Positions 1 through 8,404 of a stretch of DNA of 55,250 bases are shown here, one piece after another. How positions within the stretch are numbered: position 1 is the first letter of the stretch; each line of letters begins with the position of its first letter. The notes under the pieces were generated by a model, which saw only the letters and a list, made by a program, of their open reading frames with translations, had not been told where the DNA came from and made no database searches. The stretch comes from HRBIN23 sp046294495. GTDB lineage: Bacteria > Chloroflexota > Dehalococcoidia > Lucifugimonadales > HRBIN23. The translations under genes were made by a program, and so were the position numbers. The DNA is taken from assembly GCA_046294495.1 (NCBI GenBank), contig JBKBKV010000006.1:1-55250 (forward strand). The letters run 5' to 3'.

Positions 1-2
1 CC

Positions 3-473
3 CTAACGCCCACGGCAACCCCCGCACCCTTGCCCGCCCCTACACCTACCCCACCGTTAGGGCACCCGTTGCCGACCCGTGCCCCCACCCCTCCCGCGGG
101 CAGTCCCCCATCCCCGCCTGTTACGCCCACCCTGTCCCCTCCCCATGTGACCGTGCGTATCGTGGCGCTTACAGGGAGTGGGTTCACTCGGACGGCAACG
201 GCCCAACTGGTCAACGATGGGGGCACTACAGCAACGGGCGTCTACGCCGTGGCGGAGTTCTTCGCCGGGACAACGAAGGTGAAGGTAAACGGGCAGGATG
301 CCCTGCGGGTAGAGGTAGGGCGTGTGGAGGTGGGGCAAACGGTGGAGCGCACGGTGGAGTTACGGTTCAGCCTTCTGGACGGCCTCCGCCTCCAGCGCTC
401 TGGGGGGCTGGTAGTGCTCACGGTGTATGCAGACCAGGGCATCTGGCGCTTTGAGGAGGCCTTCCAGCCCTGA
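3..473 (+). CDS. Partial Pro/Thr-linker protein with C-terminal beta-rich domain
   Basis: The reading frame is open at the left edge of the window, so the N-terminus is missing. The visible part begins with a low-complexity Pro/Thr/Ala stretch of about 45 residues (PTPTP-type linker). A compact domain of about 110 residues follows, with the alternating pattern of an immunoglobulin-like or CARDB-like fold (for example VNDGGTTATGVYAV, then repeated V-E-V-G). Such linkers join membrane anchors or surface proteins to extracellular beta domains, so a cell-surface protein is inferred; no function can be named. It ends at a TGA and is followed by about 110 bp before the next start. Confidence 0.6.
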   Translation, partial: LTPTATPAPLPAPTPTPPLGHPLPTRAPTPPAGSPPSPPVTPTLSPPHVTVRIVALTGSGFTRTATAQLVNDGGTTATGVYAVAEFFAGTTKVKVNGQDALRVEVGRVEVGQTVERTVELRFSLLDGLRLQRSGGLVVLTVYADQGIWRFEEAFQP

Positions 474-532
474 GAAAGAGCATCCCCTTTCTACGCCCTT
501 GGCGGTGCCCGCCCACCCTCTAGCCGTATGGC

Positions 533-538
533 TTATAA
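533..538 (+). promoter_or_regulatory. Candidate -10 box (TATAAT) for the HAD-hisIE operon
   Basis: A perfect TATAAT lies 47 bp before the chosen ATG of the HAD hydrolase gene. No good -35 hexamer sits at 16-18 bp spacing, so this is a suggestion only. Confidence 0.35.
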
Positions 539-584
539 TTCTTTTGTCGCCCATCAAGGCGGCCATAGACACCGTAGTGCGAGC

Positions 585-1310
585 ATGGCGATAAAAGCAG
601 TCCTTTTTGACCTATATAACACCCTAGTCCACAATGAGGCGGAGTTATGGGTGCGCACCTTCGCTGAGGTATGCCGTCGGCAAGGGCTTCCGGTGGAGCC
701 TGCCCCATTGTGGACACGCTGGAAGGCACTGGAGATGGAGGAGAGGCGCCGTCGGGTGAACCTACGCAGGCCCGAGGCGTCGCCCCCTTACAAGACCTAC
801 TTTCAGACCTGGGGTGAGTGCTTCCAGCGCGTCTTTGCCGAGTTGGGGGTTACGGGGGATCCCTGGGAGGCGGCGTCCCTTTGCGTGCGCGATATGGGGT
901 GTCGGGAGCCGTTTCAGGAGGCTTTGCCTGTGCTCCAGGCCCTGCGTCGGCGTGTCTGCCTGGGGATCGTCTCCAATGCCGATGTGGCCTTCTTCTATCC
1001 CCTGCTGGCCCGCCATCGTTTCCCTATAGGGATCGCCGTCTGCTCGGAGGAGGCCAGAGCTTACAAGCCCCATCCCCGTCCTTTCCAGTTTGCCTTGGCA
1101 TGGCTGGGGCTGCAGCCGGAAGAGGCGCTTCTAGTGGGCGACTCTTTGGAGGAGGACATCCAGGGGGCGAAAAGGGTGGGGCTACGCACCCTGTGGGTAA
1201 ACTGGGGGGGTGTCCCGGTGCCCGCTGGTCTGTTCTCCCCTGACGCCCAGGTCCGCTCCCTGGCAGAGGCAGGGGTCTTCCTTTCCCAGGAGGTATTATG
1301 CCGAGCCTGA
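585..1310 (+). CDS. HAD-superfamily hydrolase
   Basis: A 241-residue haloacid dehalogenase-type hydrolase. Motif I is FDLYNTL (nucleophile Asp9), where the second acidic residue of the usual DxD is Tyr, as in the L-2-haloacid dehalogenase branch. A central IVSNAD segment serves as motif II, a Lys in AYKPHP as motif III, and VGDSLEEDIQGAK as motif IV with the Mg2+ ligands. The ATG at 585 was chosen because the core begins directly there (MAIKAVLFDL); the frame extends to 528 but those residues do not look like the family. It overlaps hisIE by 13 bp, so the two are co-transcribed. It could be a phosphatase for a pathway metabolite (a histidinol-phosphatase role is conceivable from context), but the substrate is not shown. 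Confidence 0.85.
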   Translation: MAIKAVLFDLYNTLVHNEAELWVRTFAEVCRRQGLPVEPAPLWTRWKALEMEERRRRVNLRRPEASPPYKTYFQTWGECFQRVFAELGVTGDPWEAASLCVRDMGCREPFQEALPVLQALRRRVCLGIVSNADVAFFYPLLARHRFPIGIAVCSEEARAYKPHPRPFQFALAWLGLQPEEALLVGDSLEEDIQGAKRVGLRTLWVNWGGVPVPAGLFSPDAQVRSLAEAGVFLSQEVLCRA

Positions 1311-1921
1311 AACTGGACGAGCGTGGCCTGATTCCCGCCATCGCACAGCATGCCCACACGGGCCAGGTGCTGATGCTGGGATGGGTTAGCCCAGGTGCCC
1401 TTAAGCGCACCCTGGAGGGGGGCGATGCCTGGTTCTACAGCCGCTCCCGCGCCGATCTGTGGCACAAAGGGGAGGTCTCTGGCACGTATCTGAAGGTGCG
1501 AAAGGTGTGGGCCGATTGCGACGGCGATGCCCTTCTCTTGCAGGTAGAGCCTACTGGTCCTCAGGTGTGCCACACAGGTCAGCCTTCGTGCTTTTTTACG
1601 CCTGTAGAGGCCCTGCCCACCTTTGAACGCTCGCCAACGGGGCCTGGGGTGCTGGAGGACCTCTTCGCCACTATTCGGGAGCGCCAGCGAGATATGCCCC
1701 CAGGGAGTTACACGGCACGCCTGCTGACGGAAGGAACCCCCCGCATCGCCCAGAAGGTTATAGAGGAGGCCGGGGAGACTGCTATAGCCGCCGCCCAGGG
1801 CCAAAAGGAGGTTCTAGCCCAGGAGGCCGCCGACCTGTTGTATCATCTGCTGGTGCTTCTGGCTAGTGCCGGGCTTACACCCTCTGCAGTATGGGATGCC
1901 CTTCGAGCACGCCAGCGCTAG
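1298..1921 (+). CDS. hisIE: Bifunctional phosphoribosyl-AMP cyclohydrolase / phosphoribosyl-ATP pyrophosphatase
   Basis: This cytoplasmic enzyme carries out steps 2 and 3 of histidine biosynthesis. Residues 1-115 form the HisI cyclohydrolase domain, with the metal/zinc signature DCDGDALLL followed by CHTGQPSCFF. Residues 120-207 form the all-alpha HisE pyrophosphohydrolase, with the acidic cluster IEEAGETAIAA and EAADLLYHLLVLL. The 207-residue length is normal for the fused enzyme. The ATG at 1298 has an AGGAGG Shine-Dalgarno and overlaps the end of the HAD gene. No other his gene is in the window, so the his pathway is scattered here. Confidence 0.95.
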   Translation: MPSLKLDERGLIPAIAQHAHTGQVLMLGWVSPGALKRTLEGGDAWFYSRSRADLWHKGEVSGTYLKVRKVWADCDGDALLLQVEPTGPQVCHTGQPSCFFTPVEALPTFERSPTGPGVLEDLFATIRERQRDMPPGSYTARLLTEGTPRIAQKVIEEAGETAIAAAQGQKEVLAQEAADLLYHLLVLLASAGLTPSAVWDALRARQR

Positions 1922-1946
1922 CCTATAAACGGGAGGTGAAACGGAT

Positions 1947-2909
1947 ATGAAGGCCATCCAGATTGTTGCCCCTCAGCGCATGCGCCTGGTGGAGGTGCCT
2001 TTGCCTCGGCCTGCCCCAGGGCAGGTGCTTGTGCGCATGGAGGCCCTCTCCATATGCGGCACCGATATGCGCCGTTACCGCCATCCCCTCCCGGAGGGGT
2101 CTTACCCTCTGGAGCCGGGCATCCCCTGCCACGAATGCGCCGGCACCATCGTGGAGAGCCTGGCCGACGGCTGGAAGGAGGGGCAGAGGGTCATCTTCTT
2201 GCCAGCCCTGAACCTGAACGGCGGGGCCGAGTATGTGGTGGGGAACCCCTCCATGCTTGTGCCCCTTCCCCAGGAAGGGGATATTGGGGAATGGCTTATG
2301 TGTCAGCCGTGGGGAACAGTGCTATTTTCTCTGGAGCGAGTGGGTTCGGTGCTGGGGAAGCGGGTTGTGGTGCTGGGGCAAGGCGCCATTGGCCTCCTCT
2401 TCACCATGACACTTTTGCGCTTGGGTGCAGGGATGGTGATAGCCGTTGACCCCATAGAGGAGCGCCTGGAGATGTCCCGTCGCCAGGGTGCTCATAGGGT
2501 TGTAAACCCCCTTCGCCAGGATGCGGTGCAGGCAGTGAACGAAGCCACTAAAGGGCAGGGGGCTGACCTGGTGATAGAGGCGTCGGGGGAGACGGAGTCT
2601 ATAGATATGGCGCTTCAGATGGCCCGCATGTACGGGACAGTTGTCCTCTTCGGCGTGCCAGAAGAGGACCGTGTAACTCTGAACTACTTTGAAGCCTTGC
2701 GTAAGCAGTTGGCGTTAGTCGCCACAGTTAGTGCTACCTGCGAAGACCCCGCCCGCCCTATCAAGATGGCGGTGGCCCTGCGGCGCCAGGGTTGGGCCGA
2801 CCCCGCCTGGATTATAACCCACCGTATGTCCCTTGCGGACGCCCCTCTGGCTTACGACCTCTACGCTCGGCGAACGGAGGGGATAGTGAAGGTTGTGTTG
2901 AGGGTCTAG
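1947..2909 (+). CDS. Zinc-type medium-chain alcohol dehydrogenase
   Basis: A 320-residue MDR-superfamily NAD(P)-dependent dehydrogenase. The catalytic zinc ligand region is ICGTD (Cys37-38 area) plus CHECAG, and the Rossmann motif is VVVLGQGAIGLLF in the middle. The usual four-cysteine structural-zinc lobe is absent: the segment after GQRVIF is short and has no Cys cluster. The protein is therefore shorter than classic ADHs (about 345 aa) and resembles threonine/sorbitol dehydrogenase relatives. It begins 25 bp after hisIE with a GGGAGGTGA ribosome site, so it is probably the third gene of that operon. Substrate unknown. Confidence 0.88.
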   Translation: MKAIQIVAPQRMRLVEVPLPRPAPGQVLVRMEALSICGTDMRRYRHPLPEGSYPLEPGIPCHECAGTIVESLADGWKEGQRVIFLPALNLNGGAEYVVGNPSMLVPLPQEGDIGEWLMCQPWGTVLFSLERVGSVLGKRVVVLGQGAIGLLFTMTLLRLGAGMVIAVDPIEERLEMSRRQGAHRVVNPLRQDAVQAVNEATKGQGADLVIEASGETESIDMALQMARMYGTVVLFGVPEEDRVTLNYFEALRKQLALVATVSATCEDPARPIKMAVALRRQGWADPAWIITHRMSLADAPLAYDLYARRTEGIVKVVLRV

Positions 2910-3124
2910 CGGGTCAGCAGAGCGCCCAGGACGATGGCCACTATTGTAACCCACACGCCCAATACAGCACTCATCACCCAGCGGAATTGGGCCTCCTGGC
3001 GCGCCTCCAGGCGGTCTATGCGGGCCTCCAGGCGGTCTATGCGCGTATCCATACGGCGGAGGTGGTCTCGCACCTCCTCCAAGAGGGCTTCTACACGGGC
3101 TAGGCGTTCTATCTCGGTGGTCAC
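2906..3124 (-). CDS. Small coiled-coil protein with C-terminal membrane anchor
   Basis: About 72 residues if read from the GTG at 3124 (another GTG at 3151 would give 81). The N-terminal two thirds is a charged helix with heptad repeats (IDRLEAR twice, then LEARQEAQ). The end is one hydrophobic helix, VMSAVLGVWVTIVAIVLGALL, closing with TR. This tail-anchor plus coiled-coil plan is common in uncharacterised small bacterial proteins; no function is assigned. Its stop codon overlaps that of the convergent alcohol dehydrogenase in a shared CTAG. It lies 112 bp downstream of the sirtuin on the same strand. The start is uncertain because no clear ribosome site was found. Confidence 0.6.
   Translation of the reverse strand: MTTEIERLARVEALLEEVRDHLRRMDTRIDRLEARIDRLEARQEAQFRWVMSAVLGVWVTIVAIVLGALLTR
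3003..3043. repeat. Direct 20-bp repeat encoding one coiled-coil heptad
   Basis: Two copies of a 20-bp unit (3003-3022 and 3024-3043) sit at a period of 21 bp, exactly seven codons. They encode the duplicated IDRLEAR heptad of the small coiled-coil protein and look like a recent in-frame heptad duplication. Confidence 0.75.
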
Positions 3125-3236
3125 AACTAACCCTGGGGCCCCCTGTCGCACTGGGGACCCTACTACTATATCGCCTTCAAAGACGGGTGTAAAGTTTCTG
3201 CAGCGGCACCGCCTGCGCCATTGGTCGGGACCCCGT

Positions 3237-4016
3237 TCAGGAAGCAGGTGCAAGCAAAGCCACCAGGCGCGGCAAAGCGACGGCCGCTGAGGCCCGCACA
3301 ACCACATCACAGATAGGCGTTAGATGGGTCTCCAGGGGATTGACCTCTATCAGGCTCCCGCCTTGCATCTTGACCATTTGGGGGAACCCGGCCGCCGGGT
3401 AGACAGTGCCCGATGTCCCTATAAGGAGCATGCAGTCGCATCGGGCGGTGTGCATATAGCATTCCTCCAGCCACTTCCTGGGGATAGGCTCGCCGAACAT
3501 TACACCATCCCCTTTGACGACGCCACCGCATTCTGGGCAGTGTGGGGGGAGTTCCCTTATGGTGAATTCTCGCCTGGGGAAGCGCAGGCCGCAGGAGACG
3601 CACCGCAGGAGGGTGCGGTTGCCGTGAATTTCAATGAGGCGCTGGCTCCCCGCCTCCCGATGCAGGTTGTCCACATTCTGGGTTATGGTGCACTGGAGGG
3701 GCCCCATACGCTCCAGGTCTACAAGGGCCAGGTGGCCGGGGTTGGGTTTGGCCTGGGCGATGGCCCGTAGCAGTTCCGCCCTGGCGCCCTCTTTCTCCTG
3801 GCGCATCTGGTCCTCCCAATAGGCGCGCGGGTCGCGCAGGAAGCGCTGGTAACCGTCCATAGGGGGCTCACCATAGCGTGTCCACAATCCCCCAGGGCCA
3901 CGAAAAGTTGGTATGCCACTCTCCTGGGAGAGGCCAGCCCCTACCAGGGCCACCACATAGCGCGCCCTACGGATACACTGCGCTGCCATTTCCACTGCCT
4001 TTTCCCACTCCTGCAT
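3237..4016 (-). CDS. cobB: NAD-dependent protein deacylase (sirtuin)
   Basis: A 259-residue Sir2-family enzyme that removes acyl groups from protein lysines using NAD+. Visible motifs: NAD-binding GAGLSQESGIPTFRG (26-40), TQNVDNLH (112-119), catalytic His131 in IHGN, four zinc cysteines C139, C142, C160 and C163, then GTSGTVYPAAG (200-210) and IEVN (223-226). All key residues are present. The ATG at 4016 has an AGGAGGG ribosome site. It diverges from the O-antigen-ligase-like gene across a 115-bp spacer and is followed by the small coiled-coil membrane protein. Whether it acts on acetyl- or succinyl-lysine cannot be told with confidence. Confidence 0.95.
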   Translation of the reverse strand: MQEWEKAVEMAAQCIRRARYVVALVGAGLSQESGIPTFRGPGGLWTRYGEPPMDGYQRFLRDPRAYWEDQMRQEKEGARAELLRAIAQAKPNPGHLALVDLERMGPLQCTITQNVDNLHREAGSQRLIEIHGNRTLLRCVSCGLRFPRREFTIRELPPHCPECGGVVKGDGVMFGEPIPRKWLEECYMHTARCDCMLLIGTSGTVYPAAGFPQMVKMQGGSLIEVNPLETHLTPICDVVVRASAAVALPRLVALLAPAS

Positions 4017-4079
4017 AGCCGCCCTCCTGTAGTGTGGCTACCCCCTAAAAGTATAATCATGTTGCGGTGGGGTGAGCGG

Positions 4080-4108
4080 TTGACAGTTCTTCCCCCTTAC
4101 ACTACTCT
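4080..4108 (+). promoter_or_regulatory. Candidate sigma-70 promoter
   Basis: A perfect TTGACA (4080-4085) is followed at 17 bp by TACTCT (4103-4108), a weak -10. It lies 24 bp upstream of the GTG of the O-antigen-ligase-like gene. Confidence 0.45.
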
Positions 4109-4131
4109 ACCTTGCAGCGGAGGCATATAGA

Positions 4132-6177
4132 GTGAGCGTAGCGCTGGCCAGGGGAATTCGTGTCGGCCTTGCCCTCCTTCTGCTAATGCCCCTGGTGGTT
4201 ACTTTCCAGACGATTTTCCCCTATGTAGTGGGCAAGTCTTTGTATGCCCGTGGGCTTATTGAGATTCTAGCGGCCCTATGGCTGGTGCTGGTTCTGTGGG
4301 ATCGCTCTTATCTGCCGCCCCGCTCGTGGGTGCTTTTCGCCTTTTACGCCTATCTTCTGGTGGCGCTGATGGCGGCGGCCCTGGGGGTGAACTTCACTCG
4401 TAGCCTCTGGTCCACCCACGAACGAATGATGGGAGTGTGGGACCTGGTGCACTGGTTCCTGCTGGTCGTTGTGGCGGCGGCGGTGCTGCGCACCTCCGGG
4501 CAGTGGCTGGTCTTGTTGAACCTCAACCTGGGTGTGGGGCTTGTCCTATCGGTGGTGGCGCTGGCGCAGGCCCTTGGGGTGCGCCTCCTGCCCACTGTGC
4601 TCCAGCGGTGCGATGTAGACGCCACCCTGGGCAATCCTTCTTACCTGGGGGCGGTGTTGGTAACGGTGGTGTTGGTGGCAGTGGGCCTGCTGGCCCGCTC
4701 TTTTGCCTCTCCAACCGAGGAACCTGCCCCTGCTCCACCACCCCGGCTCCGGGGTAGGTGGGAGCGGGGGGCCGCGCGCAAGCCCCCTGGCATAGGGCAT
4801 CGGTTCCTCCTGGCTCTACGGGCCTTCTGGGGACTGACGGCCCTTCTGGGCATAGTTGCCCTTTTTCAAACGGGCACACGGGGAGGTATGCTGGGCCTGA
4901 TGGCGGGGGCGGTGGCTATGCCCCTGGGCGTGCTTCTGTTTGGCGGCCGCAAGGCTCTGAAGCCCCTGGCCCTGGGGGGTGGAGCCGTGCTGGTGGTTGT
5001 GGCGGCCCTCTTTGCCCTGGATAGGAGTGTGGGGTTGCCCTGGGCTGCGCGGTGCCGAGAGTCCACAGTAGGGGCGCGGGCAGCAGCCCTGGCACAGACC
5101 GATAACCCAGGCACCCAGTCGAGCCTCACCACGCGCCTCTTGTCGGCGCAATACAGTTTCCGCGCCGTGTTGGAGCGCCCCATACTAGGATGGGGTCCGG
5201 AGAACTACATTGTGCCCTTCACCCGTTTCGTGGAACCACGTTTCTTCCAGTATGGGGCCGAGGTGTTTGACCAGGCCCACAACAAGGTCATGGAGGAACT
5301 TACCACCAAGGGCATCCTTGGTCTCCTTTCTTACCTCGCTTTGTGGGGCGCACTGGTGTGGGCTGTCGTCCGTAGGCGTCGTCCGCCGAGGGAGGAGTTG
5401 CTGGCCTATGCCATTCTAGGGGCACTGGCAGGCTACTTTGTGCAGAACCTCTTCCTCTTTGACACGCCGGGTATGATGCTCCAGTGGGCGCTTCTGGTGG
5501 GCTGGGTAGCGGCCCAGGAACGCCCCGCCAAGGCTGGCGTGGCCCATAAGCGTGGCGTCCCGGTGCCCCTTATCCCTTCTACGCTCCTCCGTGGGGGTGC
5601 AACTTTCCTGGTTCTGGCACTCCTGGGATTTTCCCTCGCCTTCCTGAACTACCGGCCCTTCGCTGCGGCGCGCCTGGCGGTGCAAGCCATCGGGGAGCAG
5701 ATCCCCGTAGGGGAGCGTATAGACCTGGCCCGAAGGAGTTTTGCAGCCTTCCCTCCCTTAGCGGGCATCGCTCGGGCCTTTGTCTTTGAGAACCTTATCT
5801 CCCAGTGGCCTCGCTTTTCCCCGGAGGACAAGACACGAGCCTTCAAGTTCCTGCTGGCCGAGGGCGGGCGGGGTCTCCAGCAGGACCCCCAGGACTACCG
5901 TCTTCTGAGTGACTTGACCTTTTTTCTCCAGATGGCTGCTGGCTCCCCTGAGCAGGTAGAGCGGATAGAACCGCTGGTGGAGCGTTTACGCCAACTGGGG
6001 CCTGGCAGGTTGGAAACATACCAACTGCTAGCCCAGCAGGAAATCCTGCGGGGCAACTACCGGCAGGCGCTAACCCTTGTAAACGAGTTTACGGCCCAGG
6101 CCCCAGCCATGGCCAGCCGCTTTGAGGCCATCCGCCGTGTTGCCGAAGATGGGTTGAAGGGGCAGGGGGGGCAGTAA
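4132..6177 (+). CDS. O-antigen ligase/polymerase-type membrane protein (Wzy/WaaL family) with C-terminal TPR-like region
   Basis: A 681-residue polytopic membrane protein. About 12 hydrophobic segments fill residues 10-470. A large extracytoplasmic loop between them carries the family signature region: RPILGWGPENY, then FDQAHNKVMEELTTKGILGLLSY, the conserved His-containing segment of Wzy_C-type O-antigen ligases. After the last helix (about 490-510) comes a soluble helical tail (530-680) resembling TPR repeats (QLLAQQEILRGNYRQAL). The family transfers or polymerises undecaprenyl- or lipid-linked glycans. The GTG at 4132 has a GCGGAGG ribosome site. No glycosyltransferase lies beside it, so the glycan is unknown. 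It ends 9 bp from convergent recF. Confidence 0.85.
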   Translation: MSVALARGIRVGLALLLLMPLVVTFQTIFPYVVGKSLYARGLIEILAALWLVLVLWDRSYLPPRSWVLFAFYAYLLVALMAAALGVNFTRSLWSTHERMMGVWDLVHWFLLVVVAAAVLRTSGQWLVLLNLNLGVGLVLSVVALAQALGVRLLPTVLQRCDVDATLGNPSYLGAVLVTVVLVAVGLLARSFASPTEEPAPAPPPRLRGRWERGAARKPPGIGHRFLLALRAFWGLTALLGIVALFQTGTRGGMLGLMAGAVAMPLGVLLFGGRKALKPLALGGGAVLVVVAALFALDRSVGLPWAARCRESTVGARAAALAQTDNPGTQSSLTTRLLSAQYSFRAVLERPILGWGPENYIVPFTRFVEPRFFQYGAEVFDQAHNKVMEELTTKGILGLLSYLALWGALVWAVVRRRRPPREELLAYAILGALAGYFVQNLFLFDTPGMMLQWALLVGWVAAQERPAKAGVAHKRGVPVPLIPSTLLRGGATFLVLALLGFSLAFLNYRPFAAARLAVQAIGEQIPVGERIDLARRSFAAFPPLAGIARAFVFENLISQWPRFSPEDKTRAFKFLLAEGGRGLQQDPQDYRLLSDLTFFLQMAAGSPEQVERIEPLVERLRQLGPGRLETYQLLAQQEILRGNYRQALTLVNEFTAQAPAMASRFEAIRRVAEDGLKGQGGQ

Positions 6178-6186
6178 GGGGGGCGT

Positions 6187-7329
6187 TTACCCATCAGGAA
6201 GGAGCATGCCCCGCTCCACCCGGAAACGGGTGCACCCTTCCAGCAGAGGCCCCTCCTCACGCTGGGTAGAGGTCAGCAACGCCTGGTCTGCCTGTCGAGC
6301 CACCTCCAGGAGCAGGCGCCGCCGCTGGGCATCCAGTTCCGACAGGGCGTCGTCTAGGAGCAGGATGGGAGGTTCGTGGAGGGCTTTCTGGGTAAACCCG
6401 GCCTCGGCCAAACGGAGGGCCAGGGCGAGGCATCGGGCCTGCCCGCGCGACGCAAAGGACGCTTCGCGCCCCTCCAGGCGCAGAAGGAGGTCGTCCCTGT
6501 GGGGGCCGATCAGGGTCTGGCCGAGGGCCAGTTCTTTGGGGCGCAGGCTCTCCATCTGCCGTGCAAGGGAGGCGGCGATGGCCTCGGGGGGAAGAGGTGC
6601 AACGCCCTCCCCACCCCAGCGGTAACAGACCTCCACCCGCTCCGTGCTTGCCAGGCTGTTGTAGGCCCTGGCTACCTGGGGTGCCAGGTCTTGCAGGGCA
6701 GTGAGACGTTTGGCGGTGATGCGCCCCCCTTCCGCACACACCTCCTGGTCCCAGTAGGCCAGTTGATGGCGGTCGGCCTGGGCCTTCAGCAAACGGTTGC
6801 GGCGAGCCAGCAGGCGCTGGTAGCGCTGGAGGGAATGCAGGTAACTGCGGTCGGTCAGAGAAAGGAGGATGTCCAGCCAACGCCGGCGCAGGGCGGGTGG
6901 GCCGAAAACCATGCCGATGTCGTCGGCTTGGAAGAGCACCATCGGGGCTTGCCCTATCGCCTGGCTGGCTGGGCAGAGGACGCCGTTGACCCGCACCTGC
7001 TTCTGGAAGGGGCGAGGCGCCCCTGGCTCCCCTTCCCGCTTAGGAGGCGAAAGCAGGTCTATGCGCACCTTCAGCAGTGCCCCGTTCTGGCGCTGGAAAA
7101 ACCCCTCCACCCACCCCCAGCCATCTTCTTCTAGGGCGGAGAAGGCGATGAGTTCCTGGTCGTAGGTGGCTCTGGGGGACTTGGTGAGGGCCAGAAGGTA
7201 TATGACTTCTAGGAGGTTTGTCTTCCCCTGGGCATTGGCCCCCCAGATAAGGGTTAGCCCTGGGGAGAAGGGAACATCCAAAGAGCGGTAGGTCCTCAGA
7301 TTGCGCAGGGAAAGATGGACGAGCCTCAC
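6187..7329 (-). CDS. recF: DNA replication and repair protein RecF
   Basis: A 380-residue SMC-like ATPase that loads RecA with RecOR at single-strand gaps. Walker A is GANAQGKT (30-37 from the GTG at 7329); the ABC signature region SRGQARCLALALRLAE and Walker B LLLDDALSELDAQRR are near the C-terminus. The GTG at 7329 was chosen because the conserved N-terminus (VRLVHLSLRNLRTY) starts there. The frame is open to 7503, but those extra residues are unlike RecF. The gene stands alone rather than with dnaA/dnaN, and ends 9 bp from the convergent membrane protein gene. Confidence 0.93.
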   Translation of the reverse strand: MRLVHLSLRNLRTYRSLDVPFSPGLTLIWGANAQGKTNLLEVIYLLALTKSPRATYDQELIAFSALEEDGWGWVEGFFQRQNGALLKVRIDLLSPPKREGEPGAPRPFQKQVRVNGVLCPASQAIGQAPMVLFQADDIGMVFGPPALRRRWLDILLSLTDRSYLHSLQRYQRLLARRNRLLKAQADRHQLAYWDQEVCAEGGRITAKRLTALQDLAPQVARAYNSLASTERVEVCYRWGGEGVAPLPPEAIAASLARQMESLRPKELALGQTLIGPHRDDLLLRLEGREASFASRGQARCLALALRLAEAGFTQKALHEPPILLLDDALSELDAQRRRLLLEVARQADQALLTSTQREEGPLLEGCTRFRVERGMLLPDG

Positions 7330-7546
7330 CCCTACACCCTTGCTGTTTTTCCCGGGCAGATGCCCCTTACCCCATATCGTAGCAGGACTGCCCCCGCCAG
7401 GCATCGGTCCTTTTGCTACCACAGGTTTCTGGCTAGCAGCCCAAGTGGCTGTAAGTCGCGGATGGAGCGATGTTCCAACCCGCGCATCCAGGGCTACCCA
7501 CACGGTAACCCCAGCCGCCTGGCGTGGGATGAAAGCATCCCGGCTA

Positions 7547-7575
7547 TTGACGGTTTAGCCCTTTGCTTCTAACAT
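7547..7575 (+). promoter_or_regulatory. Candidate sigma-70 promoter for greA
   Basis: TTGACG (7547-7552), 17-bp spacer, TAACAT (7570-7575), ending 20 bp before the greA ATG. The spacing is ideal and the boxes match 5/6 and 4/6. The rest of the 7330-7546 spacer shows no gene. Confidence 0.55.
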
Positions 7576-7595
7576 GAGATAACAGAGGCATCTGT

Positions 7596-8393
7596 ATGGA
7601 TTCGCCGCCACTTCTGGTGCAGGCTATCGCCGACTACCTTCAAGGCCTTCCCCAGGGGGAGCAGACACCCGCCCAGCAGGAGTTGAGGCGTCTTCTGCGA
7701 TGGTTGGGGAGCGACAGCACAGTGGCCGACTTGACCCCCCAGGTGGTGGCCAACTTCACCCAGCAGGAGTTCCCCGGGAACGGGGATGAGCACAAGGGCA
7801 AGGCGCTTAAAGACTTCCTCTCCTATTTGAAGCGCAAGGGCCTTACCAGCGAAAACCTGGGCAAATATGTAAGGACACCCCGCTCCACCCGCCGCCCAAA
7901 ACAGACGGTCAATAACGAGGCACAGGCCCCCGTGCACCTGACCGCCGAGGGCTTACAGCGTATCCAGGGGGAACTGGATGCCTTGCGCCAGGAGCAGTTA
8001 GCCCTGGCCGAGGAGGTGCGCCGCGCCGCCGCCGACAAGGATGTGCGGGAGAATGCCCCACTGGAGGCCGCACGGGAGCGTCTGGGGTGGGTCTCCAGCC
8101 GTATTCGGGAACTGGAGGCCCTTCTACACCAGGCCCAGGTGATGGAAACCCCCTCCGTCTCCCAGGCGAGGCGCAAGGTGTGCCAGGGGTGCACCGTGGT
8201 TCTTCTTGACCGGGCCAGCGGCCGAGAAGTCTCCTATGCGTTAGTAGACCCGCGAGAGAGTAGCCCCTTGGCAGGGCGTATCTCCGTTGACTCCCCCGTG
8301 GGGAAGGCTCTTCTAGACCACTATGAGGGGGATGAGGTAGAGGTGCGGGCACCACGAGGCGTTGTCCGCTATTATATACTAAAAGTTACATAG
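7596..8393 (+). CDS. greA: GreA-type transcription elongation factor with extra N-terminal helical domain
   Basis: A 265-residue protein, about 105 longer than ordinary GreA (about 158 aa). Residues 113-265 are the GreA/GreB module: a long antiparallel coiled coil whose tip holds the catalytic acids in DKDVRENAP (Asp149, Glu152), which stimulate RNA polymerase to cleave backtracked RNA, followed by the FKBP-like C-terminal domain (ISVDSPVGKALLDHYEGDEV). Residues 1-95 form a separate helical domain (AIADYLQGL ... ALKDFLSYLKRKGL) that resembles the SAM-like core-binding domain of tyrosine recombinases. A short linker rich in Arg/Pro/Thr joins the two. The downstream antiporter-type gene starts immediately after its stop, so the two are probably co-transcribed. 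Confidence 0.88.
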   Translation: MDSPPLLVQAIADYLQGLPQGEQTPAQQELRRLLRWLGSDSTVADLTPQVVANFTQQEFPGNGDEHKGKALKDFLSYLKRKGLTSENLGKYVRTPRSTRRPKQTVNNEAQAPVHLTAEGLQRIQGELDALRQEQLALAEEVRRAAADKDVRENAPLEAARERLGWVSSRIRELEALLHQAQVMETPSVSQARRKVCQGCTVVLLDRASGREVSYALVDPRESSPLAGRISVDSPVGKALLDHYEGDEVEVRAPRGVVRYYILKVT

Positions 8394-8404
8394 GGGGTAA
8401 AGCC

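Noticed and set aside
3125..3310. N-terminal extension of the small coiled-coil protein
   Set aside because: Overlaps the 3' end of the sirtuin gene and has a Cys/Trp/Arg-rich composition unlike the rest.
4052..4057. TATAAT in the sirtuin/ligase spacer as a promoter for the ligase-like gene
   Set aside because: No -35 at proper spacing; the TTGACA at 4080 is closer to the gene and better placed.
7330..7503. N-terminal extension of recF
   Set aside because: RecF conserved start is at the GTG 7329; the extra residues have a Pro/Gly-rich random look.
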